Shown in pieces: positions 35,240-43,670 of a DNA stretch of 64,000 nucleotides; within the stretch, counting starts at the first letter, position 1; each line of letters opens with the position of its first letter. Made by a program: the position numbers and the translations under genes. Where the stretch lies: assembly GCA_018141845.1 (NCBI GenBank), contig CP073340.1, positions 1,017,001 through 1,081,000 of the forward strand, read 5' to 3'. The stretch comes from Lachnospiraceae bacterium oral taxon 096. GTDB taxonomy: Bacteria; Bacillota; Clostridia; Lachnospirales; Lachnospiraceae. The notes under the pieces were generated by a model. It was not told the origin of the DNA, made no database searches, and was given only the letters and a program-made list of their open reading frames with translations.

Positions 35240-35650
35240 TTACTTAATAGAAATCAATTTCTTCTCTTCTGGAAGTTTTTCTTTTTCCTTAGGAAAGCTT
35301 AAATTCAGCACACCATCCTTGTATTCAGCTTGAATATCCTCTTCGGTAATATCACTGCCGACAAAGAAACTGCGGCTGCAAGAACCAAAGCTTCTCTCCC
35401 TGCGAATCACATTGCCCTTGTCATCCTTTGACTCATCATTGGTCTCATGCTTTGCGGAGACGGTGAGGTAACCATCCTTTAATTCTGCATGAATATCTTC
35501 CTTCTTATATCCAGGCATCTCAATGTTGAGAAGATAATTACCATCTTTTTCTGTGACATCAGTCTTCATCTGTGAAGAACTGCGAGTCTGAGTAAAGAAA
35601 TTATTTCCAAAAAAGTTATCGAATAAATCATAAGTATTTGTATTTAACAT
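35240..35650 (-). CDS. small heat shock protein Hsp20
   Basis: A 136-residue alpha-crystallin-type chaperone: MKTDVTEKDGNYLLNIEMPGYKKEDI, FGSCSRSFFVG, then the conserved AEYKDGVLNLSFPK. It prevents aggregation of unfolded proteins without ATP. Its promoter is strong and overlaps a long palindrome, which suggests stress control by an unknown repressor. No CIRCE or CtsR box is seen. Confidence 0.93.
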   Translation of the reverse strand: MLNTNTYDLFDNFFGNNFFTQTRSSSQMKTDVTEKDGNYLLNIEMPGYKKEDIHAELKDGYLTVSAKHETNDESKDDKGNVIRRERSFGSCSRSFFVGSDITEEDIQAEYKDGVLNLSFPKEKEKLPEEKKLISIK

Positions 35651-35719
35651 AATGAACCCTCCTTGTGCCTTACTGGCGATACAACAAGCTTTTGAATTAC
35701 TGTTGCATTTGTCTTATTT

Positions 35720-35759
35720 GTTATATATTATATATAACACACAACATATCTTTTGTCAA
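35720..35759 (-). promoter_or_regulatory. hsp20 promoter with 19-bp palindrome
   Basis: On the minus strand TTGACA (35759-35754) and TATATA (35736-35731) are 17 bases apart. A perfect inverted repeat, GTTATATAT and ATATATAAC around one central base (35720-35738), overlaps the -10. It is a candidate operator. Confidence 0.7.
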
Positions 35760-35840
35760 GCGAAAATAATATATTTTTTTGTTTCTTTGGCAAAAAATAT
35801 GTTATGATAGTAAAAAATGCAGAGAAAGAAGGGGAAGATA

Positions 35841-36326
35841 ATGAGTGAAAAGAAGTTTTTTCCAATGTTTATTGATATTTCGGACAAGGTATTTTTGGTG
35901 ATTGGCGGAGGAAAGGTTGCCGCAAGAAGAGTAAAGACTTTGGTCAATTTTGGTTGTACTATTAAGTTAATTGCACCCGAAGTAGATGATGAAATTATCA
36001 ATCTGCACTATGACAAGATACATATTATTAAGAGAAAATATGACATTACAGATATGGATGAGGTGGATTTTTGCCTGGCAGCTACAGATATTGCAGAGAG
36101 AAACAGCAAGATTACTTGGGATGCGAAGTTAAATCATATCGCAGTGAACAATGCTTCAGATAAAAATGATTGTGATTTTTATTTTCCTGGAGTAGTGGAT
36201 ACAGCACCATTGACGATTGGTATTTGTGCATCGGGTGTTGATCACAAGCTGGCTAAGCAAGTGACCGACAATATCAGAGAAAAGATTGAGCATATGTTAG
36301 AAGGAGATCAGAAAGAGAATATTTAA
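35841..36326 (+). CDS. precorrin-2 dehydrogenase (siroheme synthase N-terminal type)
   Basis: A 161-residue protein with the NAD-binding motif VIGGGKVAARRVKTL and NNASDKNDCDFYFPGVV, matching CysG-N/Met8/SirC proteins. It oxidises precorrin-2 to sirohydrochlorin with NAD+. The C-terminal part usual in Met8 ferrochelatases is short, so metal insertion probably falls to the next gene (CbiK). ATG 35841 follows AAGGGGAAG; the ATG at 35817 lies before it. The stop overlaps the next start (TAATG). Confidence 0.88.
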   Translation: MSEKKFFPMFIDISDKVFLVIGGGKVAARRVKTLVNFGCTIKLIAPEVDDEIINLHYDKIHIIKRKYDITDMDEVDFCLAATDIAERNSKITWDAKLNHIAVNNASDKNDCDFYFPGVVDTAPLTIGICASGVDHKLAKQVTDNIREKIEHMLEGDQKENI

Positions 36327-37108
36327 TGATGAAGGCCGTACTTGTAGTTAGTTTTGGGACATCCTATCCTGAGACAAGAGAAAAAAATATTGATGCGATT
36401 GAAAGAGACATTGCCAAGGCCATGCCAGAGGCAAGAATCTACCGTGCTTGGACAAGTGGAATGATTAGAAAAAAGGTCAATGAGAGGGATAAACTTGGTG
36501 TAGACAGTGTCGCACAGGCAATGCAAAGAATGCGTGCAGATGGAGTGGATACCTTGATTGTGCAGCCAACTCATGTGGTCAATGGCATTGAAAATGATGC
36601 GATGATTGAGGATGTTCGTGCCCATGCACAGGGATTTTTGGAGATTAAATTTGGGCGACCTCTGCTTACCTATGATCGAGATTATGACGAGGCCATTGAG
36701 GCGATTGGGGGCGATTTGCAGGCCGAGATTGACAAAAAAGAACATACAGCGATTGTGTTGATGGGACATGGAACAAGTCACTATGCCAACTCTGCCTATG
36801 CGGCACTGGATTATAAATTTAAGGATTTGGGTTATTCCAATGTATTTGTGGGCACAGTGGAGGCGTATCCGAGCTTAGACGCTATTTTTAGAAGGTTGAG
36901 AGAAAATCATATTCAAAATATTTTGCTCACACCGTTTATGATTGTTGCAGGCGACCATGCCAACAATGATATGGCAGGAGATGAGGAAGATTCCTGGAAT
37001 ATGCAATTTCAAAAGGCGGGTTTTCAAGTGGAATGTTTAATCAAGGGGCTTGGAGAATATGAGCGTGTGCGTGAAATCTTCGTAGATCATGCAAGAGAGG
37101 CGGTTTAG
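36326..37108 (+). CDS. cbiK: sirohydrochlorin cobaltochelatase CbiK
   Basis: A 260-residue CbiK-type class II chelatase with VLVVSFGTSYPETREKNI at the start, MGHGTSHYANSAY with a metal-binding His, and TPFMIVAGDHANNDMAG with a second His. It inserts Co2+ (early in anaerobic cobalamin synthesis) or possibly Fe2+ into sirohydrochlorin. It overlaps the preceding dehydrogenase by one base and lies three bases before the HemC fusion, so the three genes are one operon. Confidence 0.93.
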   Translation: MMKAVLVVSFGTSYPETREKNIDAIERDIAKAMPEARIYRAWTSGMIRKKVNERDKLGVDSVAQAMQRMRADGVDTLIVQPTHVVNGIENDAMIEDVRAHAQGFLEIKFGRPLLTYDRDYDEAIEAIGGDLQAEIDKKEHTAIVLMGHGTSHYANSAYAALDYKFKDLGYSNVFVGTVEAYPSLDAIFRRLRENHIQNILLTPFMIVAGDHANNDMAGDEEDSWNMQFQKAGFQVECLIKGLGEYERVREIFVDHAREAV

Positions 37109-37111
37109 TTA

Positions 37112-39499
37112 TTGAAATTAAGAATTGGCAGCAGAAAGAGTGCATTGGCACTTCGACAGACGCAACTAGTGACAGAGCGGATCAAGGAATGTTTTCCAGA
37201 CTGTGAGATTGAGATTGTCACCATGAGCACAAAGGGAGATGAACATTTAGACAAGTCATTGATAAAAATTGGTGGAAAGGGTGTATTTACCAAGGAATTA
37301 GAGGAGGCCATTGTTCGAGGAGAAATTGATCTTGCTGTGCATTCGGCCAAGGACTTACCACTGGAAATGACGGAGGGATTAGAAGTATACTCCTGCCTAG
37401 AGAGGGAAAATCCATTGGATGTTTTGGTGACTAGAAAAAATAGGCAATTAAAAGATTGCCAATGGATTGGCACGAGTTCCTTGCGAAGGGCATTACAGAT
37501 AAGAGAAATGAATCCGCATATTGAAATTCGAGATTTGCGTGGAAATGTGCAGACGAGACTAAAAAAGTTAGAAGAGGGTCTTTACGATGGCATTGTTCTT
37601 GCATCGGCAGGAATTCGCAGAATGGATGAGCAACTTGACGATTTCATTGAAAAACTTTGCTTTTGCCCATTTGACATTGAGGAGTTTATTCCTGCGGCCT
37701 GTCAGGGAATTCTTGCCCTTCAAGTAAAAAAGGGTACACACAGAGAGATTGTCGATGCATTACTTGATGATCAGACGCAGGAAGCCTTTTTAGCAGAGCG
37801 AGCATTTTTGGAGGAATTAAATGCGGGCTGCAATGCACCTTGTGGTATTTATGCAAGGCGAGAGGGAAAAAGCGTTCGAATGTCGGCAATGTATGCCAAA
37901 GATGGGAAAAAGATAAAAAAGAGCGAGGTCTTGTGTGAAGCATCCCAAAGTGTGGAGATGGCAAGAAAGATCGCAAGATATTTATACAGTGGCAAGGTAT
38001 TTCTTGTTGGTGCAGGGCCAGGAAATATGGATTTATTGAGTGTGAAAGGACTTGAAAAAATCAAGGAAGCAGATTGTATTGTATATGATAGTTTAATTGA
38101 TCCATCACTTCTGAATCAGGCAAGACTTGAAGCCGAGCTCATCTATGTTGGAAAGCGTGCAGGGGCCCACTATAGGAAGCAACCAGAGATTTCGGCCCTG
38201 TTAGTGGAAAAGGCAATGGAGGGGAAAATGGTCGTTCGCCTAAAGGGAGGAGATCCCTTTATCTTTGGCCGTGGTGGGGAAGAAATTCTAAAATTGAGAG
38301 AAAATAACATTGAGTTTGAAGTGATTTCTGGTGTATCTTCTTCCTATGCCGTTCCGGCAGCAGCAGGTATTCCAGTGACTCACCGTGGACTTTCCTCCTC
38401 CTTCCATGTCATTACTGGTCATGAGAGCGAGCAAAAGACGAGGGAAAGTCTTGACTTTTCGGTGCTGGCAAAATTGGAAGGGACATTGGTCTTTTTAATG
38501 GGATTAAAGAGCCTGCCAAGAATTGCTCATCAGTTGATGATTGCAGGAAAACCAAAAAATACACCCGCAGCTGTGATTTCTAAAGGATGCACAAGAGAGC
38601 AAAAAAAGGTAATTGGAAATTTAGAAAATATTGCAGATTTGGCAAGAGAGGTCGAGGCACCAGCAATTACGGTTGTTGGGGATGTAGTGTCTCTTTCTGG
38701 GGAAATGGATTGGTCTTGGAAAGAAGAAATGGTTAAGCCACTCTTTGGGAAAAAGATACTGCTTACAGGAAGCAGGCAGATGGTTCAAAAACAAAGAGAG
38801 GTCTTCAAGCGACAAGGGGCACAGACAATTGAACTTAGTTTGATTGAGACCGTGCAACATCCAAGCAAGGTGTTCTTTGATGCGTTGAAAGATATTGAGA
38901 AGTATTCATGGCTTGTGTTTACCAGTGTCAATGGTGTGCGAGCATTTTTTGATTGTATTCAAGGGGAAGATGAGGAAGGACAATTATATCTTGACCAGAG
39001 GCGATTGGCTAAAATGAGATTTGCTGTGATTGGGGAAGGGACAAGGAAGTGCCTTCGAGAATATGGCTATATGGAAGATATGATGCCTAATACCTTTACA
39101 GGAAGGGATTTGGCTAGAGAGTGGGTCCCAACATTAGAAGAAAATGATCAAGTTTTACTTGTCAGAGCAGAAGTGGCGGGAAAAGAGATTGTGGATGCAT
39201 TGAGAGAGAGCGGAATTTCTTATGTAGATGCAACTATCTATTCCACCTATGTGGATCGAAGAAGGGAAGAAGAGTTGCAAAGAATTTTGCCTGATGTTGA
39301 CTATGTGACGATGGCCAGTGCTTCTTGTGCAAGAGCATTTTCAAAAATGAGGGGAAATGTTCCATATCATGCGAAATTGATTTCTATCGGGCCTGTGACC
39401 AGCAGAGCTTGTATAGAATGTGGCGTTCAAGTGGATGCGACTGCAAAATATTATACAGCAGAGGGCTTGTGTGAGCGGATTTGTGAATTAGAAAAATAG
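37112..39499 (+). CDS. HemC-CobA-HemD trifunctional fusion
   Basis: A 795-residue protein of three enzymes. Residues 1 to about 290 are hydroxymethylbilane synthase (IGSRKSALALRQTQLV, HSAKDLPLEM with Asp81, cofactor Cys240 in NAGCNAPCG). Residues about 293-535 are uroporphyrinogen-III C-methyltransferase (VGAGPGNMDLLSVKG, RLKGGDPFIFGRGGEE). Residues about 543-795 are uroporphyrinogen-III synthase (KKILLTGSRQMV to the end). It would turn porphobilinogen into precorrin-2 in one polypeptide. The start is TTG 37112. CobA-HemD fusions are known in Clostridia; adding HemC is less common. No HemB, HemA or HemL gene is in the window. Confidence 0.9.
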   Translation: MKLRIGSRKSALALRQTQLVTERIKECFPDCEIEIVTMSTKGDEHLDKSLIKIGGKGVFTKELEEAIVRGEIDLAVHSAKDLPLEMTEGLEVYSCLERENPLDVLVTRKNRQLKDCQWIGTSSLRRALQIREMNPHIEIRDLRGNVQTRLKKLEEGLYDGIVLASAGIRRMDEQLDDFIEKLCFCPFDIEEFIPAACQGILALQVKKGTHREIVDALLDDQTQEAFLAERAFLEELNAGCNAPCGIYARREGKSVRMSAMYAKDGKKIKKSEVLCEASQSVEMARKIARYLYSGKVFLVGAGPGNMDLLSVKGLEKIKEADCIVYDSLIDPSLLNQARLEAELIYVGKRAGAHYRKQPEISALLVEKAMEGKMVVRLKGGDPFIFGRGGEEILKLRENNIEFEVISGVSSSYAVPAAAGIPVTHRGLSSSFHVITGHESEQKTRESLDFSVLAKLEGTLVFLMGLKSLPRIAHQLMIAGKPKNTPAAVISKGCTREQKKVIGNLENIADLAREVEAPAITVVGDVVSLSGEMDWSWKEEMVKPLFGKKILLTGSRQMVQKQREVFKRQGAQTIELSLIETVQHPSKVFFDALKDIEKYSWLVFTSVNGVRAFFDCIQGEDEEGQLYLDQRRLAKMRFAVIGEGTRKCLREYGYMEDMMPNTFTGRDLAREWVPTLEENDQVLLVRAEVAGKEIVDALRESGISYVDATIYSTYVDRRREEELQRILPDVDYVTMASASCARAFSKMRGNVPYHAKLISIGPVTSRACIECGVQVDATAKYYTAEGLCERICELEK

Positions 39500-39505
39500 A
39501 AAAAG

Positions 39506-39540
39506 AAAAGGGGGTGTAGTTTTTTCACACCCCCTTTTTT
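39506..39540. terminator. bidirectional terminator between the HemC fusion and PLC-like gene
   Basis: AAAAGGGGGTG pairs with CACCCCCTTTTTT through an A/T-rich loop, with a T run on each side. Confidence 0.9.
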
Positions 39541-40524
39541 CTATTTTTGGCATTCCAATCCGCTGTGATAAGAATAGTTGCCAAGTTCCTCTAATAGTTG
39601 GGATAAATGGTCAATGTCCAGATTGTCATTGCTCTTTAAGGTCGAGTTGAGGTAGTGATAGACATTGTGGCATTTGTTTAAACTTTTTAGAAAAAGATCT
39701 GGAAAACTTTCTGTAGAGGCAAGGCGTAAATCCCAAGGATTTGTCCAAGTCTCATGGTTGAGGTTGAGTATATTTGCTGTATTATCCTCAATTTTGTCAG
39801 AAACTAACTTTTTTGACACGATATGGCTCTTTAAAAAGATATTTTCAATTCGCCCAATCCGCTTTTTCTTCTTCCCTGTTGGATCTTGTAATGTGCGACA
39901 ACCATAGCGAAGAGCAAGAATGGAGCGGTGAACCATGGCAGGAGAAACTTGAAAATGATTTTTATAAGTAATGGGATAAAAAGTCTCGTTGATGATCTTA
40001 GATAGAAAATCAGAGACAAATTGCATTTCAAATCCATTGAGGCAAATCGTAGCTGCTTGATTAAATTCAGAAGGTTTTTTCCTCTTAAATTTGTATAGAA
40101 GTAGTGCGTCAATGTCATTTTCTAGTGCTGCGTGAAGGGCATGAGTGTAAGTGTTTGGGGAATGCGGATTGTGGTCAATGCGTCCGTAAATGTAGGGGTG
40201 GCAGATGGCATCCCCAATATAGTGGCACATAAACCCAGCAATATAGCTGATGGCTTGGTCTCTTTTTTGTCGAGAAGTCAAAAGATTTGCATTTTTTAGA
40301 GCATTTTTAAAAAAGAGATTGACATGTGCCTCGTGCATATAGGAGCCGACATTGCGGTAGTCTCGGTGGCGTGCAAGGGGAAAATTATAGAAAAACATAT
40401 CTGGGCCTTGCAATCCGAGTTGAAAGAGCCAGCGGTACTTTGAAATAATAAATTTTAATTGATTGTTTGGTAGGGCATGGAAGGCCTTCATCCCCAATAT
40501 ATAGTGTGTTGTAAATCCAGGCAT
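39541..40524 (-). CDS. zinc-dependent phospholipase C-like protein
   Basis: A 327-residue protein of the zinc-dependent phospholipase C/S1-P1-like fold family. His-rich motifs match: MPGFTTHYILGMKAF, LGLQGPDMFFYNF, and AGFMCHYIGDAICHPYIYGR. No signal peptide is seen, so unlike the secreted toxins it is likely cytosolic. Such proteins are common in Clostridia and their substrates are unknown. It has a 315-base upstream region shared with the cyclophilin gene. Confidence 0.8.
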   Translation of the reverse strand: MPGFTTHYILGMKAFHALPNNQLKFIISKYRWLFQLGLQGPDMFFYNFPLARHRDYRNVGSYMHEAHVNLFFKNALKNANLLTSRQKRDQAISYIAGFMCHYIGDAICHPYIYGRIDHNPHSPNTYTHALHAALENDIDALLLYKFKRKKPSEFNQAATICLNGFEMQFVSDFLSKIINETFYPITYKNHFQVSPAMVHRSILALRYGCRTLQDPTGKKKKRIGRIENIFLKSHIVSKKLVSDKIEDNTANILNLNHETWTNPWDLRLASTESFPDLFLKSLNKCHNVYHYLNSTLKSNDNLDIDHLSQLLEELGNYSYHSGLECQK

Positions 40525-40593
40525 AGTCTTGTCCTTTCTCAGGTGATCATTATATTATTATATTATAAAAAAAATCCTGTGAAAAGAGGAGGA

Positions 40594-40621
40594 GAGCCGA
40601 TTACCTGTGGGCAATCGGCTC
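40594..40621. repeat. isolated GC-rich hairpin
   Basis: A perfect nine-base stem with a ten-base loop (ACCTGTGGGC). No T run follows on either strand, so it is not a normal terminator. It lies 70-97 bases upstream of the PLC-like gene. Confidence 0.6.
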
Positions 40622-40763
40622 AAATATTATGAAAAAAAACATATATTGTTCGGATTCTGGATATTCTTGTATGTATGTTTCCTAGAACCGTTAATTAGAG
40701 TATAAAGTATAAAGTTGTCCAGAGTTTGGCGAAATTGTGAATAAAATATGACAGGTAATATAG

Positions 40764-40792
40764 TTGCACATTGGCACAGGATAAAATATAAT
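40764..40792 (+). promoter_or_regulatory. promoter of the cyclophilin operon
   Basis: TTGCAC (40764-40769), 17 bases, TATAAT (40787-40792), 48 bases before the start codon. Confidence 0.75.
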
Positions 40793-40839
40793 AGACGCAA
40801 GTGCTTGGCACAATGAAGAAAAGAAACGGAGAAAGCAAG

Positions 40840-41358
40840 ATGAGCAATCCAATAGTAACGATAACAATGGATAGTGGCAAAGAAATGAAGGTGGAATTAT
40901 ATCCAGACAAGGCACCAAATACAGTAAAGAATTTTATTAGCCTTGTAAAGAAGGGCTTTTATGATGGCTTGACTTTTCACAGAGTGATCAGTGGCTTTAT
41001 GATTCAAGGTGGTTGCCCACAGGGAACGGGCACAGGTGGTCCAGGGTATTCAATCGTTGGAGAATTTGCACAAAATGGCGTGGACAATGATCTTGCACAC
41101 ACAAGAGGTGTGATTTCCATGGCGAGATCAATGATGCCAAACTCAGCAGGTAGTCAGTTCTTTATTATGCATCAGAATGCACCACATTTGGATGGACAAT
41201 ATGCAGCATTTGGAAAGGTCATTGAAGGGATGGATGTTGTAGACGAAATTGCTGATGTCGATACAGATTACAATGACAAGCCAAAGACTCCACAAATCAT
41301 TAAGACAGTGACAGTGGATACATTGGGTGTGGATTATGGTGAGCCAGAGGTTTGCTAG
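40840..41358 (+). CDS. peptidyl-prolyl cis-trans isomerase, cyclophilin type
   Basis: A 172-residue cytosolic cyclophilin with TFHRVISGFMIQGGCPQGTG, NSAGSQFFIMHQNAPHLDGQYAAFG and GVISMAR. The catalytic Arg in FHRV is present. It catalyses proline isomerisation in protein folding. The ATG at 40840 has CGGAG upstream; the frame extends back to GTG 40801 but without support. Its stop overlaps the next start by one base. Confidence 0.93.
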   Translation: MSNPIVTITMDSGKEMKVELYPDKAPNTVKNFISLVKKGFYDGLTFHRVISGFMIQGGCPQGTGTGGPGYSIVGEFAQNGVDNDLAHTRGVISMARSMMPNSAGSQFFIMHQNAPHLDGQYAAFGKVIEGMDVVDEIADVDTDYNDKPKTPQIIKTVTVDTLGVDYGEPEVC

Positions 41359-42050
41359 TGAATGAGACTCGCCGAGTGTATGTAGATGGCGAATGGGTAG
41401 AGATCATAATATCCAATAACAATGCGGTTCTTCTCAATGCAAAGGCAGAGGGAAGAGCCGCTGTTGCTGTTTTGGGGAAGAATTGGGCAGATATTGACAT
41501 TACATCCACACCATTTGCAGTGGAGTGCTTAGAAGATATTACAGAAGAATTTTTAAATGAAGTGGCTATGCGTTATAAAAAAATACCAATCGTCAGGGCT
41601 GATCTTGGAGAAATTCAATTGAGGGAGCTTTCATTTGAGGACTATCCTGAAATATGTGCACAGTATCAAAGAAGTATAGAAAAGGAGAAGCACTGGCTTG
41701 GGGAAGAGATAAAATGTTTACTCGATGAAGAAACTTTTTATGCAATGGTCAAATTTGGATATTTGCAAAGTGAGCTTGGTACTTGGGGAATATTTCATGG
41801 CGACGTTTGTGTTGGAGTTGCCAGCTTAAGTTGTGTTGAGGAAGAACTTGAGTTGGGCTATTGGATTTTTTCACCTTATCGAAGGAGAGGCTATGCCAAA
41901 AAGGCCATAGAGGGCTTGATTTCCTACAAGGAAAAGATGAATATCGAAAAATCTATCTGTGCAAAAATTTTTGGAGATAATCTGGTTTCTTTACATTTGG
42001 CAGAAGAAATGGGGATTTTCGTCAAAATAGTTTGGGATTGCGAATTGTGA
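41358..42050 (+). CDS. GNAT family acetyltransferase
   Basis: A 230-residue protein starting at GTG 41358 (TAGTG overlap with the cyclophilin stop). The first 90 residues are an extension of unknown type (VYVDGEWVEIIISNN). The C-terminal GNAT fold has LGYWIFSPYRRRGYAKKAIEGL, where RRRGYAKKA is the acetyl-CoA loop, and an NLVSLHLAEEMGI helix typical of ribosomal-protein/small-molecule acetyltransferases. The substrate is unknown. Its end contains the promoter of ispE. Confidence 0.82.
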   Translation: MNETRRVYVDGEWVEIIISNNNAVLLNAKAEGRAAVAVLGKNWADIDITSTPFAVECLEDITEEFLNEVAMRYKKIPIVRADLGEIQLRELSFEDYPEICAQYQRSIEKEKHWLGEEIKCLLDEETFYAMVKFGYLQSELGTWGIFHGDVCVGVASLSCVEEELELGYWIFSPYRRRGYAKKAIEGLISYKEKMNIEKSICAKIFGDNLVSLHLAEEMGIFVKIVWDCEL

Positions 42051-42072
42051 TTGTATGCGATATAATACAATC
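42038..42072 (+). promoter_or_regulatory. ispE promoter with inverted repeat
   Basis: TTGCGA (42038-42043), 17 bases, TATAAT (42061-42066). A perfect inverted repeat, GATTGTAT (42049-42056) and ATACAATC (42065-42072), straddles the -10. Its TTGTAT/ATACAA arms resemble sites of GntR-type regulators, and one is encoded in this operon. Confidence 0.6.
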
Positions 42073-42111
42073 TGTGTATGCAAAAGATAAGAGTACTAAG
42101 GCGGGGGACGT

Positions 42112-42996
42112 ATGAGTGATATATTGAATTTAAAAGCCTATGCGAAGATTAACTTAGGGCTTGATGTCATTCGACAAAGGGACGATGGCTACCATGAAGT
42201 AAAGATGGTGATGCAGACAGTAGATCTTTTTGATCGAATTTTTTTGGAGAAAACAGGAGAGGACGGGATTGACATAAGAACCAATCACTATTCTTTGCCT
42301 ACAAATGAAGACAATATAGCCTATAAGGCGGCAAAAATGTTGTTTGATGAGTTTTCTATTCGTGGAGGTTTGAATATACAATTACAAAAATATATTCCTG
42401 TAGCTGCAGGAATGGCTGGTGGAAGTGCAGATGCTGCGGCAGTGCTTTGCGGTGTCAATGCGTTTTATTCATTGGGACTGAGCGAAAAAGAATTGATGGA
42501 AAGGGCAATAAAAATTGGTGCGGATGTCCCCTATTGTATTATGGGAGGAACCGCCGTGTCAGAGGGGATTGGAGAAATCTTACGACCTCTGCCATCAGTC
42601 CCCGATTGTTCGATTGTAATTGCAAAACCACCAATTGATGTTTCTACAAAGTATATTTATGAAAATTTGCATGTCAACACGATACCAAAGGAAGAACATC
42701 CAGATATGGATAAAGTAATTGAAAGACTTGAAAATCAGGATTTATGGGGGGCAGCAGCCTACATGGAAAACATTTTGGAGCGTGTGACGCAGACAGAATA
42801 TCCTGTGATTGGAGAAATCAAAGATGTGATGAGCACCAATGGAGCAATGGTTAGCTTAATGAGCGGCAGTGGACCAACAGTATTTGGGTTGTTTGAAGAT
42901 GAAAAGGCAGCAAAAAGATGCTATGAACAGCTGCGCTTTGGACAGATGAAGACCAAAGTGAAGGAGATATATTTGACAGGTATGCATAGGAGGTAA
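42112..42996 (+). CDS. ispE: 4-diphosphocytidyl-2-C-methyl-D-erythritol kinase
   Basis: A 294-residue GHMP kinase. It has LKAYAKINLGLDV with the substrate-binding Lys, the glycine-rich ATP loop PVAAGMAGGSADAAAVL and MSGSGPTVFGLF. It phosphorylates CDP-methylerythritol in the MEP isoprenoid pathway. Other MEP genes are not nearby. The following GntR gene starts one base after its stop, with that gene's AGGAGG inside the ispE end. Confidence 0.95.
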   Translation: MSDILNLKAYAKINLGLDVIRQRDDGYHEVKMVMQTVDLFDRIFLEKTGEDGIDIRTNHYSLPTNEDNIAYKAAKMLFDEFSIRGGLNIQLQKYIPVAAGMAGGSADAAAVLCGVNAFYSLGLSEKELMERAIKIGADVPYCIMGGTAVSEGIGEILRPLPSVPDCSIVIAKPPIDVSTKYIYENLHVNTIPKEEHPDMDKVIERLENQDLWGAAAYMENILERVTQTEYPVIGEIKDVMSTNGAMVSLMSGSGPTVFGLFEDEKAAKRCYEQLRFGQMKTKVKEIYLTGMHRR

Positions 42997-42997
42997 G

Positions 42998-43666
42998 ATG
43001 TCAGATTTTAGCAACGAAGTAAATGAGTATATGCCGCTTAGAGATGTTGTGTTTAAGACATTGAGACAGGCGATTCTCAAAGGGGATATGGTGCCTGGAG
43101 AGCGATTGATGGAGATTCAGCTGGCAAAAAAGCTGGGAGTGAGCAGAACTCCCATTCGAGAGGCCATTCGAAAGCTTGAGCTAGAGGGATTAGTGACTAT
43201 GGTGCCAAGAAAAGGAGCTGAGGTCGCGGGAATTACAGAAAAAAATTTGCGCGATGTTTTGGAAGTCAGAAGAGCACTCGAGGAGTTGGCGATTGAACTT
43301 GCGTGTGAAAGAATTCATGAGGATATGGTGACAGAACTTGTTGCAGCGGAAAGAGATTTTAAGGATGCTACAGCAGGAAGTGATGCCATTAAAATTGCAC
43401 GAATGGATGAAAAATTTCACGATATTATTTTTCAGGCAACAGAGAATGATAAATTGGTGCAAATGCTCAATAATTTGCGCGAGCAGATGTATCGCTACCG
43501 ATTGGAATATATTAAGGATGAAAAGACACGCCAGACACTGTTGGCTGAACATGAAGAAATCATTAATGCCATACAGTCAAGGCAGGTGAGTCAGGCAAAG
43601 AGTGCGATTCGCAGCCATATTGATAACCAAGAAGTAACAATTTCTAAAAATATAAAAGAGGCATAA
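42998..43666 (+). CDS. GntR family regulator, FCD (FadR-like) subgroup
   Basis: A 222-residue regulator. The N-terminal winged helix contains MEIQLAKKLGVSRTPIREAI and GLVTMVPRKGAEV. The C-terminal all-helical FCD domain (about 80-215) has metal-ligand-type residues in RMDEKFHDIIF and the final SHIDNQ helix. FCD regulators usually sense organic acids or sugar acids. It lies between ispE and ddl, and may control this operon through the inverted repeat at 42049-42072. Confidence 0.88.
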   Translation: MSDFSNEVNEYMPLRDVVFKTLRQAILKGDMVPGERLMEIQLAKKLGVSRTPIREAIRKLELEGLVTMVPRKGAEVAGITEKNLRDVLEVRRALEELAIELACERIHEDMVTELVAAERDFKDATAGSDAIKIARMDEKFHDIIFQATENDKLVQMLNNLREQMYRYRLEYIKDEKTRQTLLAEHEEIINAIQSRQVSQAKSAIRSHIDNQEVTISKNIKEA

Positions 43667-43670
43667 GAAA

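Larger units (their letters stand above)
40525..40839. other. intergenic region between PLC-like and cyclophilin genes
   Basis: This 315-base gap contains very A/T-rich sequence at 40548-40570 (several TATAAT-like boxes on both strands), a nine-base hairpin GAGCCGATT (40594-40602) with AATCGGCTC (40613-40621), and the promoter of the cyclophilin gene at 40764-40792. No small gene is evident. Confidence 0.6.
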
